Notes under the pieces: model-generated | The model's input: only the letters and a program-made list of their open reading frames with translations | What the model was told of the DNA's origin: nothing | Databases searched by the model: none | Part shown: piece by piece, positions 37,507 through 47,197 of the stretch | Numbering within the stretch: the first letter of the stretch is position 1 | Layout: each line of letters begins with the position of its first letter | Assembly: GCA_034766995.1 (NCBI GenBank) | Contig: CM068316.1 | Location: 27,988,606 to 28,052,605, forward strand | Length of the DNA: 64,000 nt | Reading direction: 5' to 3' | Source of the DNA: Acanthacorydalis orientalis | Lineage: Eukaryota; Arthropoda; Insecta; Megaloptera; Corydalidae | Made by a program: the position numbers and the translations under genes

Positions 37507-37927
37507 TTAGGTTGTTGTAAAAATAATTGTGGTTCTTATCATTTTAAGTTTGGCACCAATTTTTCTAGTTATCGTTATTTTTTGTTATAATCATGTGATA
37601 CATCATTATAAATAATGAAATTAGCACTAACAATTTCAGCTTATGTCTATTATTTTCATTCATTAGTATTGTTGCATATAACCTCTTAAATCAGTCATGG
37701 ACAGAAAAGTAAATTCGCGCGATTTTGTTGTACGAATTAAAATTTGGACGTAATAGAAACTGAATATCAAATTTGGTTTTGGCGAAGAATCAATAAGTGA
37801 ATGTACAGCTCAATACTTTATTTGATATTTAATACTTATTATTTTGATTAATAAATATAGTTTTTAACTGATATATGCATCTTTATTCTTGATACGCAAA
37901 AACTTAATTTTTTTTACACCAACCTAA
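37507..37927 (+). mobile_element. 421-bp internally deleted cecropia-like mariner (second subfamily)
   Basis: The ends TTAGGTTGTTGTAAAAATAA and, inversely, TTAGGTTGGTGTAAAAAAAA are flanked by TA (37505, 37928). The first 300 bp align with 30499-30830, including the start region gtcatggacagaaaagtaaa (MDRKV...). The transposase stops after about 50 codons and the sequence jumps to the 3' untranslated end. A MITE-like deletion product of the 30499 type. Confidence 0.88.
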
Positions 37928-37929
37928 TA

Positions 37930-39170
37930 TTAAATTGAAAAGTATTAGATAATTGCTACGGGAAAAAAAGAAATTTATTAAAGATAAATTAACCTATAAT
38001 ACAACATGTTATATCTGTTTTCATTTTAAGTTATATAACTGATAGGCGTGTCATAAAAATTTACATATTTTTAAAGGAATAATTAATTTCAATGTTTTAG
38101 TGATGTTTTAAAGAGAACTTTTCAAGTTAACGCTATTAAATCGTGAATTGGAAATTATATTTAGTTTTTTTCTTCAAAAAATGATGGGAAGCACACGATA
38201 TGAATAATAAAATATGACTTTTAGTTAATATAACCAAATACTAGAAAACAATTCTTTGTTTTTTCTTTAAAAAAATATTAATCCCTATTAAGACCCGAAT
38301 ATCACTTTTCAGTATCAGAAGTAAAAGTTAAAATCGCAGCTGGCCAGTGCTTACGATAAAAATTTTATCTATCGTAGCTGGCCAGTGTATATTGACGAAT
38401 TTCATCTGTCTCTCGCGCTGTCAACAAACAGTATCGGTTAAAATATTTGTTAGCCTACAGTACAATTCAAAATAGGGTCCTCGTAGGTCATTATTAAAAT
38501 AAAATACACTTATCATTAAATTAACAAGTGTGTGCAGTTTGACATTACAGAAGGTCTGCATATGTTTGCTGCACCAACTCACATCTACAATCCCAACAAA
38601 TTGTTATAGAAGGTTATTGGAAAAAGTAAGGTCGGGATTAATTTCGAACACAAAATAGTTACCCGAAATGACTTGGATAATATTTAATCCATGTTTACAT
38701 TAAAATGCAGTTCTGTAAATGAAAAAAAGGTTGAATTAATAATAAATGGTTATACACTCAACTATTATATTTAATAAATAATTTATTATTTAAAATTAAA
38801 ATAATAAAATCATAGAGTGCATAAACTTATATATTATTTAAAAAAAATAAGTTTATATTTTTATTTTTTGCAAGTATTTATTGACTCAAAACATTCTTTT
38901 TGTTATTTGTATTTCTTTTCTTAATTTAATACAAAAGATATTTTAAAACTTAATTTAGATGTGAGAATTCGTTTTTGTAAAGTGCAAATTTATTTCTGTT
39001 TGAACGTAATCTTCTTTTGATTTTAATATAATTTATGTTTATAATTTTATAACAACGGATTTTGTTTACAAGGTTCATAATCTACTTATTAACATAAGTA
39101 GATTAAGGTGTTTTGCTGTCATACAAGAATAATTTTATTTTGTTAAATATTATATGGTATTTTATGTAGG

Positions 39171-39171
<1 letters not shown>
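37930..39171. other. Intronic DNA with a G+C-richer island
   Basis: The island at about 38300-38660 includes the repeated AGCTGGCCAGTG motif described separately. No open frame of note. The remainder is plain A+T-rich DNA. Confidence 0.45.
38338..38387. promoter_or_regulatory. Duplicated 12-mer around an inverted repeat; candidate regulatory site
   Basis: AGCTGGCCAGTG occurs at 38338-38349 and again at 38376-38387. Between them ACGATA (38353-38358) faces TATCGT (38370-38375). The first copy overlaps an E-box-like CAGCTG. The island is distinctly G+C-richer than its surroundings and is followed by tctctcgcgctgtcaacaaa. No transposon boundary was seen. Enhancer or promoter use is inference only. 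Confidence 0.3.
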
Positions 39172-39211
<40 letters not shown>

Positions 39212-39225
39212 TTTATATATATGTT
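39172..39225. repeat. (TA)n array
   Basis: TA runs a few bases before the left end of the mariner at 39236. Confidence 0.95.
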
Positions 39226-39235
39226 TATATAAATA

Positions 39236-40514
39236 TTAGGTGTTGGAATTAATTCGTAGCGTTTTACAAGAGATGGCGTAGGTAGTACATTCTTCCATTG
39301 TTCCCTTTAACTAAATATTCCCCGCTGTCCTTAGGCGTCAGTTTCAGTATATGTCATTTGGTTGAAGAGTAAATAACAACGCTTTGTACTTTATCGAATA
39401 TGTCGCGAATTTCGTGCCAGATAAATTGTTTTTGCGGTGAGTTTTACTTCATTACTTTAACATGAAAAAAAGTGCTACCGAATGTCATCATATTTTAGTG
39501 GAAGCTTATGGTGACCATTCTCTAGCTGAGCAAACGTGTCGGAAGTGGTTTGCACGGTTTAAAAGTGGTGATTTTGACTTGGACGACAAGGAACGACCTG
39601 GACAGCCGAAAAAGTTCGACGATGATGAATTGAAGGCATTGCTTAATGAAGACCCATGTCAAACACTTCAAGAATTGTCTGAATCGCTGGAAGTTGACTT
39701 GTCAACGGTAGGAAAACACCTTAAAGCCATGGAATGATCCAAAAGCAAAGAAATTGGGTCCCATACGAATTGAAACCGAGGGACGTTGAAAGGGGTTTTT
39801 CTACCTGCGAACTGCTGCTTCAACGGGAGAAAAGGAAGAGATTTTTGCATCGAATTGTCACGGGCGATGAAAAGTGGATCAATTACGATGATCCCAAGCG
39901 CAGAAAGTCATGGGTTAAGTCCAGCTAACCATCAACACTAGCGGCGAAGCCAAATATCCATGGATCCAAGCTCATGCTCTGTATTTGGTGGGATCATAAG
40001 AATGTGATCCACTATGAACTGCTCAAACCGAATAAAACCATCACTGGGGATCGCTATCGACTACAATTGATGCGCTTGAGCCGTGCATTGAAGGAAAAAC
40101 GGCCGGAATACTTTGAAAGACACGGCAAAGTGATTTTGCAGCACGAAAATCCTCTTCCGTACGTAGCAAAACCGGTCAAAACATACTTGGAAACACTCAA
40201 ATGGGAAGTCCTACCCCACCCGCCGTATTCTACAGATATTGCTCCTTCTGATTACCACTTGTTTCGATCGATGAGTCATGGCCTGTCTGAGCAGAAGCTC
40301 ATTTCTTATGAAGATTGCAAAAAATGGGTCGATTCGTGGATTGCATCTAAAGACGAGGCGTTCTTCCGACGTGGTATTCGACTCCTTCCCGAAAGATGGG
40401 AAAAAGTAGTGGCTAACGACGGACAATACTTTGAATGATATGTTTTTTCAATTTCATTTAAAATAAACGATCTTTTTTCATGAAGAAAACGCTACGAATT
40501 AATTCCAACACCCA

Positions 40515-40515
<1 letters not shown>
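39236..40515 (+). mobile_element. Mos1-like (mauritiana-type) mariner, copy 1, 1280 bp
   Basis: Terminal repeats TTAGGTGTTGGAATTAATTC and, inverse of the right end, TTGGGTGTTGGAATTAATTC, both leading into GTAGCG. The flanks are TA (39234, 40516). Full canonical length with the transposase pseudogene at 39400-40438. A second, inverted copy at 56334 is about 90% alike. Both sit against TA arrays, and both share about 55 bp of flank beyond the array on the 3' side. Confidence 0.95.
39400..40438 (+). pseudogene. Mauritiana-type mariner transposase, nearly intact
   Basis: Starts at ATG 39400, where two extra bases relative to the sister copy shift the frame at once. The first helix-turn-helix part follows in phase from 39462 (MKKSATECHHILVEAYGDHS, then CRKWFARFKSGDFDLDDKER). 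A further shift near 39735 leads to MIQKQRNWVPYELKPRDVER, the linker, and KRFLHRIVTGDEKWINYDD with the first catalytic Asp. A C-to-T change makes a stop at 39926. From 39974 MLCIWWDHKNVIHYELLKPN runs on to the end. The second catalytic residue is Glu (ILQHENPLPY) instead of Asp. The third Asp is kept (IAPSDYHLF, 34 residues on). The C-terminus ERWEKVVANDGQYFE is complete. With two frameshifts, one stop and the D-to-E change it is inactive. Confidence 0.92.

Positions 40516-40516
<1 letters not shown>

Positions 40517-40573
<57 letters not shown>
40517..40573. repeat. (AT)n array
   Basis: Pure AT run abutting the right end of the mauritiana-type mariner. Confidence 0.95.
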
Positions 40574-40577
<4 letters not shown>

Positions 40578-40582
40578 TATAA

Positions 40583-40640
40583 AGTAGCAAATAATTATAA
40601 AGATAGGGTAGTTATCGTTACCTAAACATTTTTAATTTCG
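40583..40640 (+). repeat. Flank shared with the second mauritiana-type copy
   Basis: agtagcaaataattataaag, then agggtagttatcgttac and taaacatttttaatttcg. The inverse of 56210-56267 is nearly identical. In both places a TA array separates it from the 3' mariner end. Confidence 0.8.
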
Positions 40641-41362
40641 TGGATAACTAATAATAAAGTGAACATGTTATTATAAGGATAAATGTAATATGTAGCGTTT
40701 CAGGAGTATAACGTTTGAGTTTAGTTGTTGGTAACGTTTACGGCCGTAACTTGTTATAATGTAAAAAACATAAATGAATAAAAAAAGTATTCAATAAAAT
40801 ACACATAATAAATACAATACAAATATTATAAAATACTCTTTTCCTGAATATACTAACAAATTGCAAGAAACTTAAAATCAATGAGTGTTGATTAGAATGG
40901 AGTTATTATTTACATATTTTTAATAAATTTTGATATGACGAGAAATTTAAAAATCAACTTTCAATCAATAATTTTTCAGTCACCCACAGACAAAAAAACT
41001 TTCATGACGAAATATGGCCAATAATCCATTATTAGACATTTTTTATCATCTTTTTTTGATTTATGTGTTCAGAGCGTTAGGTCACTAGTAGTATTTTAAC
41101 TTCTTGTAGATTGACAACGAAGAACAGATGAGCAATGGTCATAAATAATCAATAGTCAATTATTCAATGTTTTTAATCAGAAAGTGTTTTGTTTCCTTTT
41201 GGAGAGTAAAAAATTCATTACTGAAATACAGTTTAATTAAAGTTTCAAAATATTATTTTAAAAATCAAATAAAACCAAATAGCTAGTTGAAAAATTATAG
41301 GAATATAATATTTACTTTAAAGGCTATGTACAATTTTTAAATATTGTAGAACCAAAGAAGTA
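40641..41362. other. Intronic DNA with an inverted dispersed-repeat copy
   Basis: 41120-41185 read on the minus strand (tttctgattaaaaacattga, then actattgattatttatg) resembles the dispersed family (copy F). Nothing else recognised. Confidence 0.4.
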
Positions 41363-41901
41363 TTAGGTTGGTAGAAAAATAATTGCGGTTTATGACTTTT
41401 AAAGTCTTATACATTTTTTAATTTAAGTGGTTTTAAGTGGTCCAGAACTGTTGGATAACAAATGCTTAACTTTTGTGTAAGCTTTAGAATTGTTGTGCGT
41501 GGTTTTGATTCAACTAACGTGTTTTATTGGTCTTGACGAACTGAAGGACGTTCGTGACCTTCTTCTTCTTCAAGGGTCTCGTCCTCAGTACGAAATTTTT
41601 GGGCACACCATTGCACTGAACTTAATATTAATCACATCAAAATCATCGTTTAGTTTACAAGCAGTTTCTGCTGTTTTACCACCCGTTTTGAACTCAAACG
41701 AAAAAAAGTTATTTTTATTTGCTTCTTTTATATCTTTAATTTAATAGCCCAGTTTAAAGTAAAATTAATAATAAACTCAAAGTCGACGTTTTCAAAATAC
41801 CTACCTTATTAATGTGAACACGATGAAGTAACACTTTTATTGAAAAAAATTAAAGATAGAACTGTGAAAACAAAAACCGCAATTATTTTCCTATCAATCT
41901 T
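41363..41901 (-). mobile_element. 539-bp internally deleted cecropia-like mariner
   Basis: The ends TTAGGTTGGTAGAAAAATAA (41363, after TA) and ccgcaattattttcctatca are mutual inverses. On the minus strand the 5' leader and the N-terminal transposase region are kept across broken frames (FEFKTGGKTAETACKLNDDF; VQWCAQKFRTEDETLEEEEG). The catalytic region is deleted. Only this copy of the family points left. Confidence 0.85.
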
Positions 41902-42187
41902 ATATTATGAATAAAATAAAATAATGTTATTGCTTATATTTTACTTTTGTTTATTTTTCTTGATAATGTTAGTAAAATAGTTTATTTAACTTAATTTATA
42001 TAATGTTAGTTATTTGAGGTATTAGGGCACTTCGTCAGCTAAGGTCATTAGTACCCGATAATTTGTATAATAATTTACAATAGAATCTTAACAACACATG
42101 AAAAATTTAATCCAAATTGAAATTTTCTATAAATTTTTCATTTTACATAGTATTAGTTACATAATGCATAAAAACGTACACATGCGC

Positions 42188-42218
<31 letters not shown>

Positions 42219-42285
42219 TACATATATACATATATACATATATACATATATACATATATACATATATACATATATACATATATAC

Positions 42286-42320
<35 letters not shown>

Positions 42321-42479
42321 TACTAGCATACACACACATATATTTACATATTCAGAACACACATACTGTAGATTTATATTTTTACTTATTCAAAAGAAAT
42401 TAAAGCAATGAACTATTACTGATGTGTTCTGAATAAGATAAATTTTAAAAATTATATATTTCCGGTAGATAGTAATACA
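41902..42479. other. A+T-rich DNA with 8-bp tandem repeat
   Basis: Mostly the ACATATAT array at 42188-42322; no gene. Confidence 0.55.
42188..42322. repeat. (ACATATAT)n tandem array between TA runs
   Basis: At least nine units of the 8-mer ACATATAT between plain TA runs. It gives long but meaningless open frames on both strands. Confidence 0.95.
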
Positions 42480-42868
42480 CTTTGTTCCCTACTGAACTGC
42501 ATTCATCTGTGTAAATCGCTAGCTCAGTTATCGACATTCCGTAGAAGAAAGCGCAGTGCATTGAACAGTTGCTCGAAACAAAATCGGGTACAGTGGGGTT
42601 AAAATGCTTTAAAAGAACGTATCACAGGACTACCCTTTAGACGATCGATATATATTTGATTCAAGTTTAAGAGAGTGAAAGTGTTTTATAAAAGTGCAAA
42701 GCGTCCGTGCGTGTTTAATCAAAATGTCTAAAGCATACGTAACGTTTTTGTGTGTAGTCCATATAAAATGAAATCTGATCGATTTAAGCAGTGACACGTG
42801 TGTTGTAAATGTTGATGTCGATAGTGCAATTAATATAAGTCATATATGCTTCAGTGTACTTATAAGAT
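42480..42868 (+). promoter_or_regulatory. Candidate intronic promoter / alternative first exon
   Basis: A G+C-richer stretch that looks like an insect 5' leader. An initiator-like TCAGTT lies at 42524-42529. The leader-like gcaaagcgtccgtgcgtgtt near 42696 precedes an ATG with good context (tcaaaATGTCTAAAG, 42724). A strong donor-like aagatGTAAGT marks 42868|42869. The ATG frame closes after 15 codons (MSKAYVTFLCVVHIK), so it would be a leader peptide or the exon is non-coding. It could be an alternative first exon spliced to 53814, or a non-coding RNA start. Inference from composition and motifs only. Confidence 0.28.
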
Positions 42869-43485
42869 GTAAGTTGTACAGGTCAAATTACGCTTAAATT
42901 GAGTAATCTATAACATTTTTGATGATTTGGTTGAGAAATTGGTTGAGTATACGCACTTCTAAGAAAACTTCTCTTTTTAAGAGATTATATTTAATTTAAT
43001 AAAATTTATAGATGCTTCTTTTACATGTATGTAAATAAGAATACTTATTGACAGGTGTACACAACCGGATAAACGAATTAAAGTTCTAAACATTAAAACT
43101 TTTTCCAATTGAATTTTGTAAAAAGGTATTATAATGATTTAATTAAATAATATTTATGTTCAGATTCTAACCTCATTTTATTAACAAATTTAAGTACTGT
43201 CAGCTTTCTGTTTCAAAACACATTAGAGGTAGCTTTGAATATAATAAGTAGAAGCTATTTATTTTAATTTTAATATTTTAATCACTTTTTTTTTGTGATC
43301 AGTTTCGTCAGATGTGCCATTTTATTATCTTTTCACATTTGTTTTTCTATTCAATTATTATTTACTAAAAGATGGCACAAGTGCTTGCCATTAAATTGAA
43401 TATATTGCGGATTTCATTAAATTATGATATATAAACAATAACCATAAATACCATACACATATTTTTAACATTGTATCTTTCATTC

Positions 43486-43566
43486 AAAATATTTTCAAAG
43501 TAATTTGAAAATATTTTAGTAATTTGAAGTAATTTTAAAATATTTTCAAAGTAATTTGAAAATATT
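43486..43566. repeat. Tandem pair of palindromes
   Basis: AAAATATTTTCAAA, spacer GTAA, then TTTGAAAATATTTT (43486-43517; 14-bp arms). It is repeated with 12-bp arms at 43539-43566. The direct repeat spacing is 51 bp. Confidence 0.8.
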
Positions 43567-43774
43567 ATTTCAGAACCTTAGGAACGGCAAGTAGTGAACA
43601 AGGTGATGTATTTTATCAGAATAGAAAAAAATAATGTAGATAATGTGCATAACTGTAATTAATATGCTGGGTTATTACTGGCTGTTCATAAAAAGAAAGA
43701 TATCGCGGATAACTGTAAATTTATAAGAATTAGATTTTTAATTCAAAAACAGATGTTAAAATACAAACAATAAG

Positions 43775-43807
<33 letters not shown>
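43775..43807. repeat. (TA)n microsatellite
   Basis: TA run ending in TATGTATGTG. Confidence 0.95.
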
Positions 43808-43818
<11 letters not shown>

Positions 43819-44101
43819 ATTATTAATTATAGTTATAAAAATAGAGTTACCTCTATGCATATTAAAGTAACTTTTATTTTGAAAAAAATATGACATTCCC
43901 ATATTTTGTTAAGCATCAACCATGAAATCAACTAAAAATGACAAAAACTACCATTTGATTACATTTAAGATTTTTATAACAGTACCAAATGTGGTAATTT
44001 GTAAAATTGGTTCGACTTTAATAACAAAACCAAGTATTTTTAACAATTTATTCTCATTAACTATATCTTAAATTATTTAATATGTAATAGTAAAATTGAA
44101 G

Positions 44102-44124
44102 TATATATATATATATATATATAT
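44102..44124. repeat. (TA)n run at LINE tail
   Basis: Adjoins the (ATC)n tail of the inverted RTE copy. Confidence 0.95.
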
Positions 44125-44510
44125 AATCATCATCAGCCTCAGTCAATATATTTCTGGATGAAGGCCTCTTCCATGATTTTCCATTTTGTACGATTGAATG
44201 CTTCTCTTACTCGGATTTCCAATAAAAAAATTAATTTCCTTATCTTACATGTCTATTGACCTCTTTCTTGGTCCTTTTATACTATTTGGTTCCCAGTTAC
44301 TAATTTCTGAAGTCTATGAATGTCTTTTCTCTTTTTGAAACATGCCCCGCCCATTTCCATTTCAGAATCTTTACTTTTCTTATTACTACTGTAACTCATG
44401 TATGTTTTTGTATCCATTCTATTCTTTTCCTATTTCTTCTTGTTATTTCTAGCATGAATTATCATGAATATTTCTCTGTGTTGTTTGGAGTCCGAATGAT
44501 TTTCGTGTTG
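44125..44510 (-). mobile_element. RTE-type LINE copy 2, 3' part
   Basis: The inverse of 20036-20420 is recognisable throughout: the tail atcatcatcagcctcagtca, then gaaggcctcttccatgattt, cctctttcttggtccttt and catgccccgcccatttccat. It encodes the same W-x-W-A-G-H-x-x-R tail region in reverse, with no intact frame. A piggyBac element interrupts it. The match resumes at 45251. Confidence 0.88.
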
Positions 44511-44511
44511 A

Positions 44512-45250
44512 CACATTCGCTACCAGCCATCGTATATGTGCGACACAACGATTTGTAATGAGAGTCTGGCGTCACATATGTATGACAGCTCTAATTGGCC
44601 AGTTGATCACATGTTGAAACCCGTTGGACTCCGAACACAATTGTTAAACTCTAAAACAGTAAAATATATGAAGAAAGTGCTTGGTCTGAGGTTATATTAC
44701 ATTATTTCGAGTTTTAACAACCTTTAGAGTTTGTTGCTTGCAAACTAATAAATTCTGACAGCGAAATAGCTATGTTTTCACATGCAATAATTTCAAATAT
44801 ACAACGCTTCCCGTAAAACTGGAGAAACGACTGAAGATGTATGTACCAGCAATAAGCGGCGCACAGCTACCTTCTACGTTTGTTAAATTTGTAAAACCAA
44901 CAATGTTCAACCAATTGGGCTACGAGTTGAAAAATTTTTTAAAATTTATCATACAAAATAAATCACCTGTATTTCACATTGAAAAATTGTATTTATTTAG
45001 TTTAAGTTTTCCAATCCTATTCATTTTCTTTTAATTTAATGTGTCATATATATCTAACACATGGGTTACAACATAATTTTGTTATGTATAGCCCAGCGTC
45101 ATATATGTATTCCAGTTTATATTATTTTAATTATTTCTAATGTTATAAATGTATATAAGTAAAATCTGTGCCATTTGGTGTTATATTATCAAAAAAAAAA
45201 TCCTGGGCTGTGGTGGACGTTTTTCCCCCAAGACTCTGGTAGCGAACGTG
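44512..45250 (+). mobile_element. piggyBac-type relic inserted at TTAA inside the RTE copy
   Basis: The 15-bp ends CACATTCGCTACCAG (44512) and, inversely, CACGTTCGCTACCAG (ending 45250) differ at one base. The flanks are TTGA (44508-44511, one change from TTAA) and TTAA (45251-45254). The corresponding TTAA exists in the uninterrupted RTE copy at about 20030. A motif GCGTCA(C)ATATGTAT repeats near both ends (about 44572 and 45093). The coding end of a piggyBac transposase is still present (see 44815). Length 739 bp, so it is internally deleted. Confidence 0.85.
44815..44961 (+). pseudogene. piggyBac transposase C-terminus (Cys-rich domain)
   Basis: One frame reads KTGETTEDVCTSNKRRTATF, then YVC, a stop, ICKTNNVQPIGLRVEKFF and KIYHTK before the final TAA. 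The basic K-R-R block, the Y-x-C-x2-C spacing and the ending F-x-K/I-Y-H-T are those of the C-terminal cysteine-rich, end-binding domain of piggyBac transposases. Several cysteines of the domain have been lost. The catalytic D-D-D core is absent from the element. Confidence 0.75.
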
Positions 45251-45385
45251 TTAAATGCCCATGTTTCTGGTAGTATATATTAATCAAATATTTTTTTTCT
45301 TCAAAGTAAGATTGTTGATTTAATATTGAAGCGTTCCGTTAAATTGAGCTCCATTCAATTTTAATTCTCCTGTTTGTATAATATT
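45251..45385 (-). mobile_element. RTE-type LINE copy 2, continuation beyond piggyBac
   Basis: Sequence right of the piggyBac resumes the inverse of about 19890-20035: atgcccatgtttctggtagt, aatcaaatattttttttctt, gattgttgatttaatattg, ttgagctccatt and ttttaattctcctgttt. About 20 bp (cgtcgccgtatgtaaggact region) are deleted. Homology fades after about 45385. Confidence 0.85.
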
Positions 45386-45775
45386 AAGAGGGTTTTGATT
45401 TTTTTTTACTTACTCGTATTATATATAATACATGAAAAATATAGTATGCATACATAGATAATTTTCAAATTTATTTGTGAAATTAAATATATACATTTAA
45501 TATTGGAATGTATGGTATGTGTATACACTTACCAAAATATTATTTAATTTAATCATGTCTTGATAAATGTAAGATACTGATTTTGTATATCCTTGAGTAT
45601 TACTTATTTTTTGTCATAGTACGTTATTTTCAGTAATTTTTACAAACAAATAAATTTTGAAGCAACAGACAATAGAAGTATTAACATGTTATGTGTTATT
45701 TTACAGAGGAGTTGGTTTAAAAAGCATTAGGTAATATAGTATTCCACTTGTACATTACATACATGCATAATTTAC

Positions 45776-45832
45776 ATACGTATGTATGTATATATATACA
45801 CATATGCATACATACATACATACATACATATC

Positions 45833-45864
<32 letters not shown>
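45776..45864. repeat. (TATG)n / (CATA)n / (TA)n compound array
   Basis: TATG units, then CATA units, then TA; the first two are mutual inverses and could fold back. Confidence 0.9.
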
Positions 45865-45870
<6 letters not shown>

Positions 45871-46012
45871 TTAAATAATAGTTACAACCTCATGGTTTGC
45901 TAAAAGTATGTAATATATTTTTCTTAGAATTTAACGAGTGATTTAATTTTGTTTAAGTAATAACGAGAAAAGTTATATCATATACAATTAGATATTAGTT
46001 TATAAATTCATG

Positions 46013-46014
<2 letters not shown>

Positions 46015-46056
<42 letters not shown>
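46015..46056. repeat. (TA)n microsatellite
   Basis: Pure TA run. Confidence 0.95.
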
Positions 46057-46060
<4 letters not shown>

Positions 46061-46179
46061 CTTAATTTTTTCGGTAATATCAAATTGAATATGCTCTGAA
46101 CCTGAAGGTATATATTAAAATATTGATTCACAATTAACACATCGATATGAGATTAAGAATAAGACACAAATATTATATA

Positions 46180-46213
46180 ATATATATATATATATATATA
46201 TTTGTGTGTGTGT
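46180..46213. repeat. (TA)n(TG)n microsatellite
   Basis: TA run ending in TGTGTGTG. Confidence 0.95.
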
Positions 46214-46429
46214 GACGCTGAATGTACATTTTATGCATATTATATATAAATCACTATCTAATTTTTTTTCGATAAAAACTTTGTTAGAAACGAGGTTTGG
46301 TAATGAAATTCGTGGGTTTGCGCTGCAGCACTGGAGTCAAGTAAAATTAAAACAAAAGTAAAACAGTATATAATAGTTCGCAGTTGTATCAATAGATGGT
46401 AGTCAAGCGAAGATCCAAATGATCAATGA

Positions 46430-46686
46430 TACAATGATCTGTTAGACATGTGACTTTTAAAATATTAGCTTGGTAGGAAAATGATTTGTTTTCTGAATTA
46501 TAACCTTATTTTTTTTTCTGTGACTTAAAATATTAGCATGGTAGGAAAATGATTTGTTTTCTTAATTATAACCTTAATTTTTTTGAATGAAAGTTTCATT
46601 TCATAGTGTTCATGTTAATATTAGTTTAAAGTGCATTTTTCGGCCTGTATTTTGGTAATATCGACTTTGGTTTTATTATTAGTTTT
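46430..46686 (+). mobile_element. 5' fragment of cecropia-like mariner with tandemly duplicated end
   Basis: The leader of the 25169 family (ttcatgttaatattagttta, tttttcggcctgtattttgg) is present up to 46686, where unrelated transposase DNA begins. The left terminal repeat occurs twice, at 46465 and 46533, within a 70-bp tandem duplication (46451-46520 / 46521-46582). The preceding flank caatgatctgttagacatgt is shared with the copy at 48309, so a segment larger than the mariner was duplicated. Confidence 0.8.
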
Positions 46687-46769
46687 CTGCGCAAGAAGTC
46701 AACATGCCCATAGTGTTTCTATTACTTGTCACTAATCAACAAGTAAATATTAAATTTTGTTGTAAAATA

Positions 46770-47197
46770 GGGACAACAAATGCAACCAGAACTTATGAAA
46801 TTTTGAAAACTGTGTACGGTGATACACCGTAAGTCGTACTAGTGTGTTTGGTTGGTTTCAAAGTTTCAAATATAGATGTGAGGATGTTCAAGATATCGCT
46901 ATAACAGTGTGTCCGTTGATATCTCTAAATGCAAATTCGATTCCAAAAGTTTGCGATATTGTGGTAAAAGATCATCTAATGACTCTCCTAATGATGCCAG
47001 ATGCGTTGAACATCAAAGAGGAGACAAGTCGATACATTTTACATGAAGATTTGGACGAGAGGAAAATCTATATTAATTTCGTTCCGCATAGTTTTAAAGA
47101 TGAACAAAAACAGAGAAAAGTCAATATCGTGCGTAGATTTCGTTCAGACTTGTCGCGACAATGCAAATGTTATAACTGTATTGACACTGGTGATTAG
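46770..47197 (+). pseudogene. Tc1/mariner-superfamily transposase N-terminal relic
   Basis: Two frames give KFCCKIGTTNATRTYEILKT, VYGDTP and a stop. Then from 46844 comes an open frame of 117 codons beginning MFGWFQSFKYRCEDVQDIAI and containing MPDALNIKEETSRYILHEDL and FKDEQKQRKVNIVRRFRSDL. The order of two helix-turn-helix halves (W-F-x-x-F-K-x-x-x-E-D-V; A-L-N-I-x-x-E-T-x-R-x-I-L-x-E-D-L) is that of mariner-like transposases. It is a different family from the surrounding mariner. The catalytic domain is not found downstream. It interrupts or follows the mariner fragment at 46430-46686. Confidence 0.7.

Larger units (their letters stand above)
42869..44101. other. Intronic A+T-rich DNA with twin palindromes
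   Basis: Two nearly identical hairpins lie at 43486-43566 and a (TA)n run at 43775-43807. No gene recognised. Confidence 0.5.
45386..46435. other. Intronic A+T-rich DNA
   Basis: Contains TATG/CATA and TA arrays at 45776-45864, 46015-46056 and 46180-46213. No gene or transposon recognised. Confidence 0.55.

Noticed and set aside
41490..41744. 84-codon plus-strand ORF
   Set aside because: Antisense of the N-terminal part of the deleted mariner at 41363-41901.
42098..42403. 101-codon ORF with repeated YIHIYIYT
   Set aside because: Product of the 8-bp tandem repeat ACATATAT (24-nt, 8-residue period); not a coding signal.
45776..45864. Possible hairpin RNA from the TATG/CATA array
   Set aside because: The self-complementarity follows trivially from inverse simple repeats.
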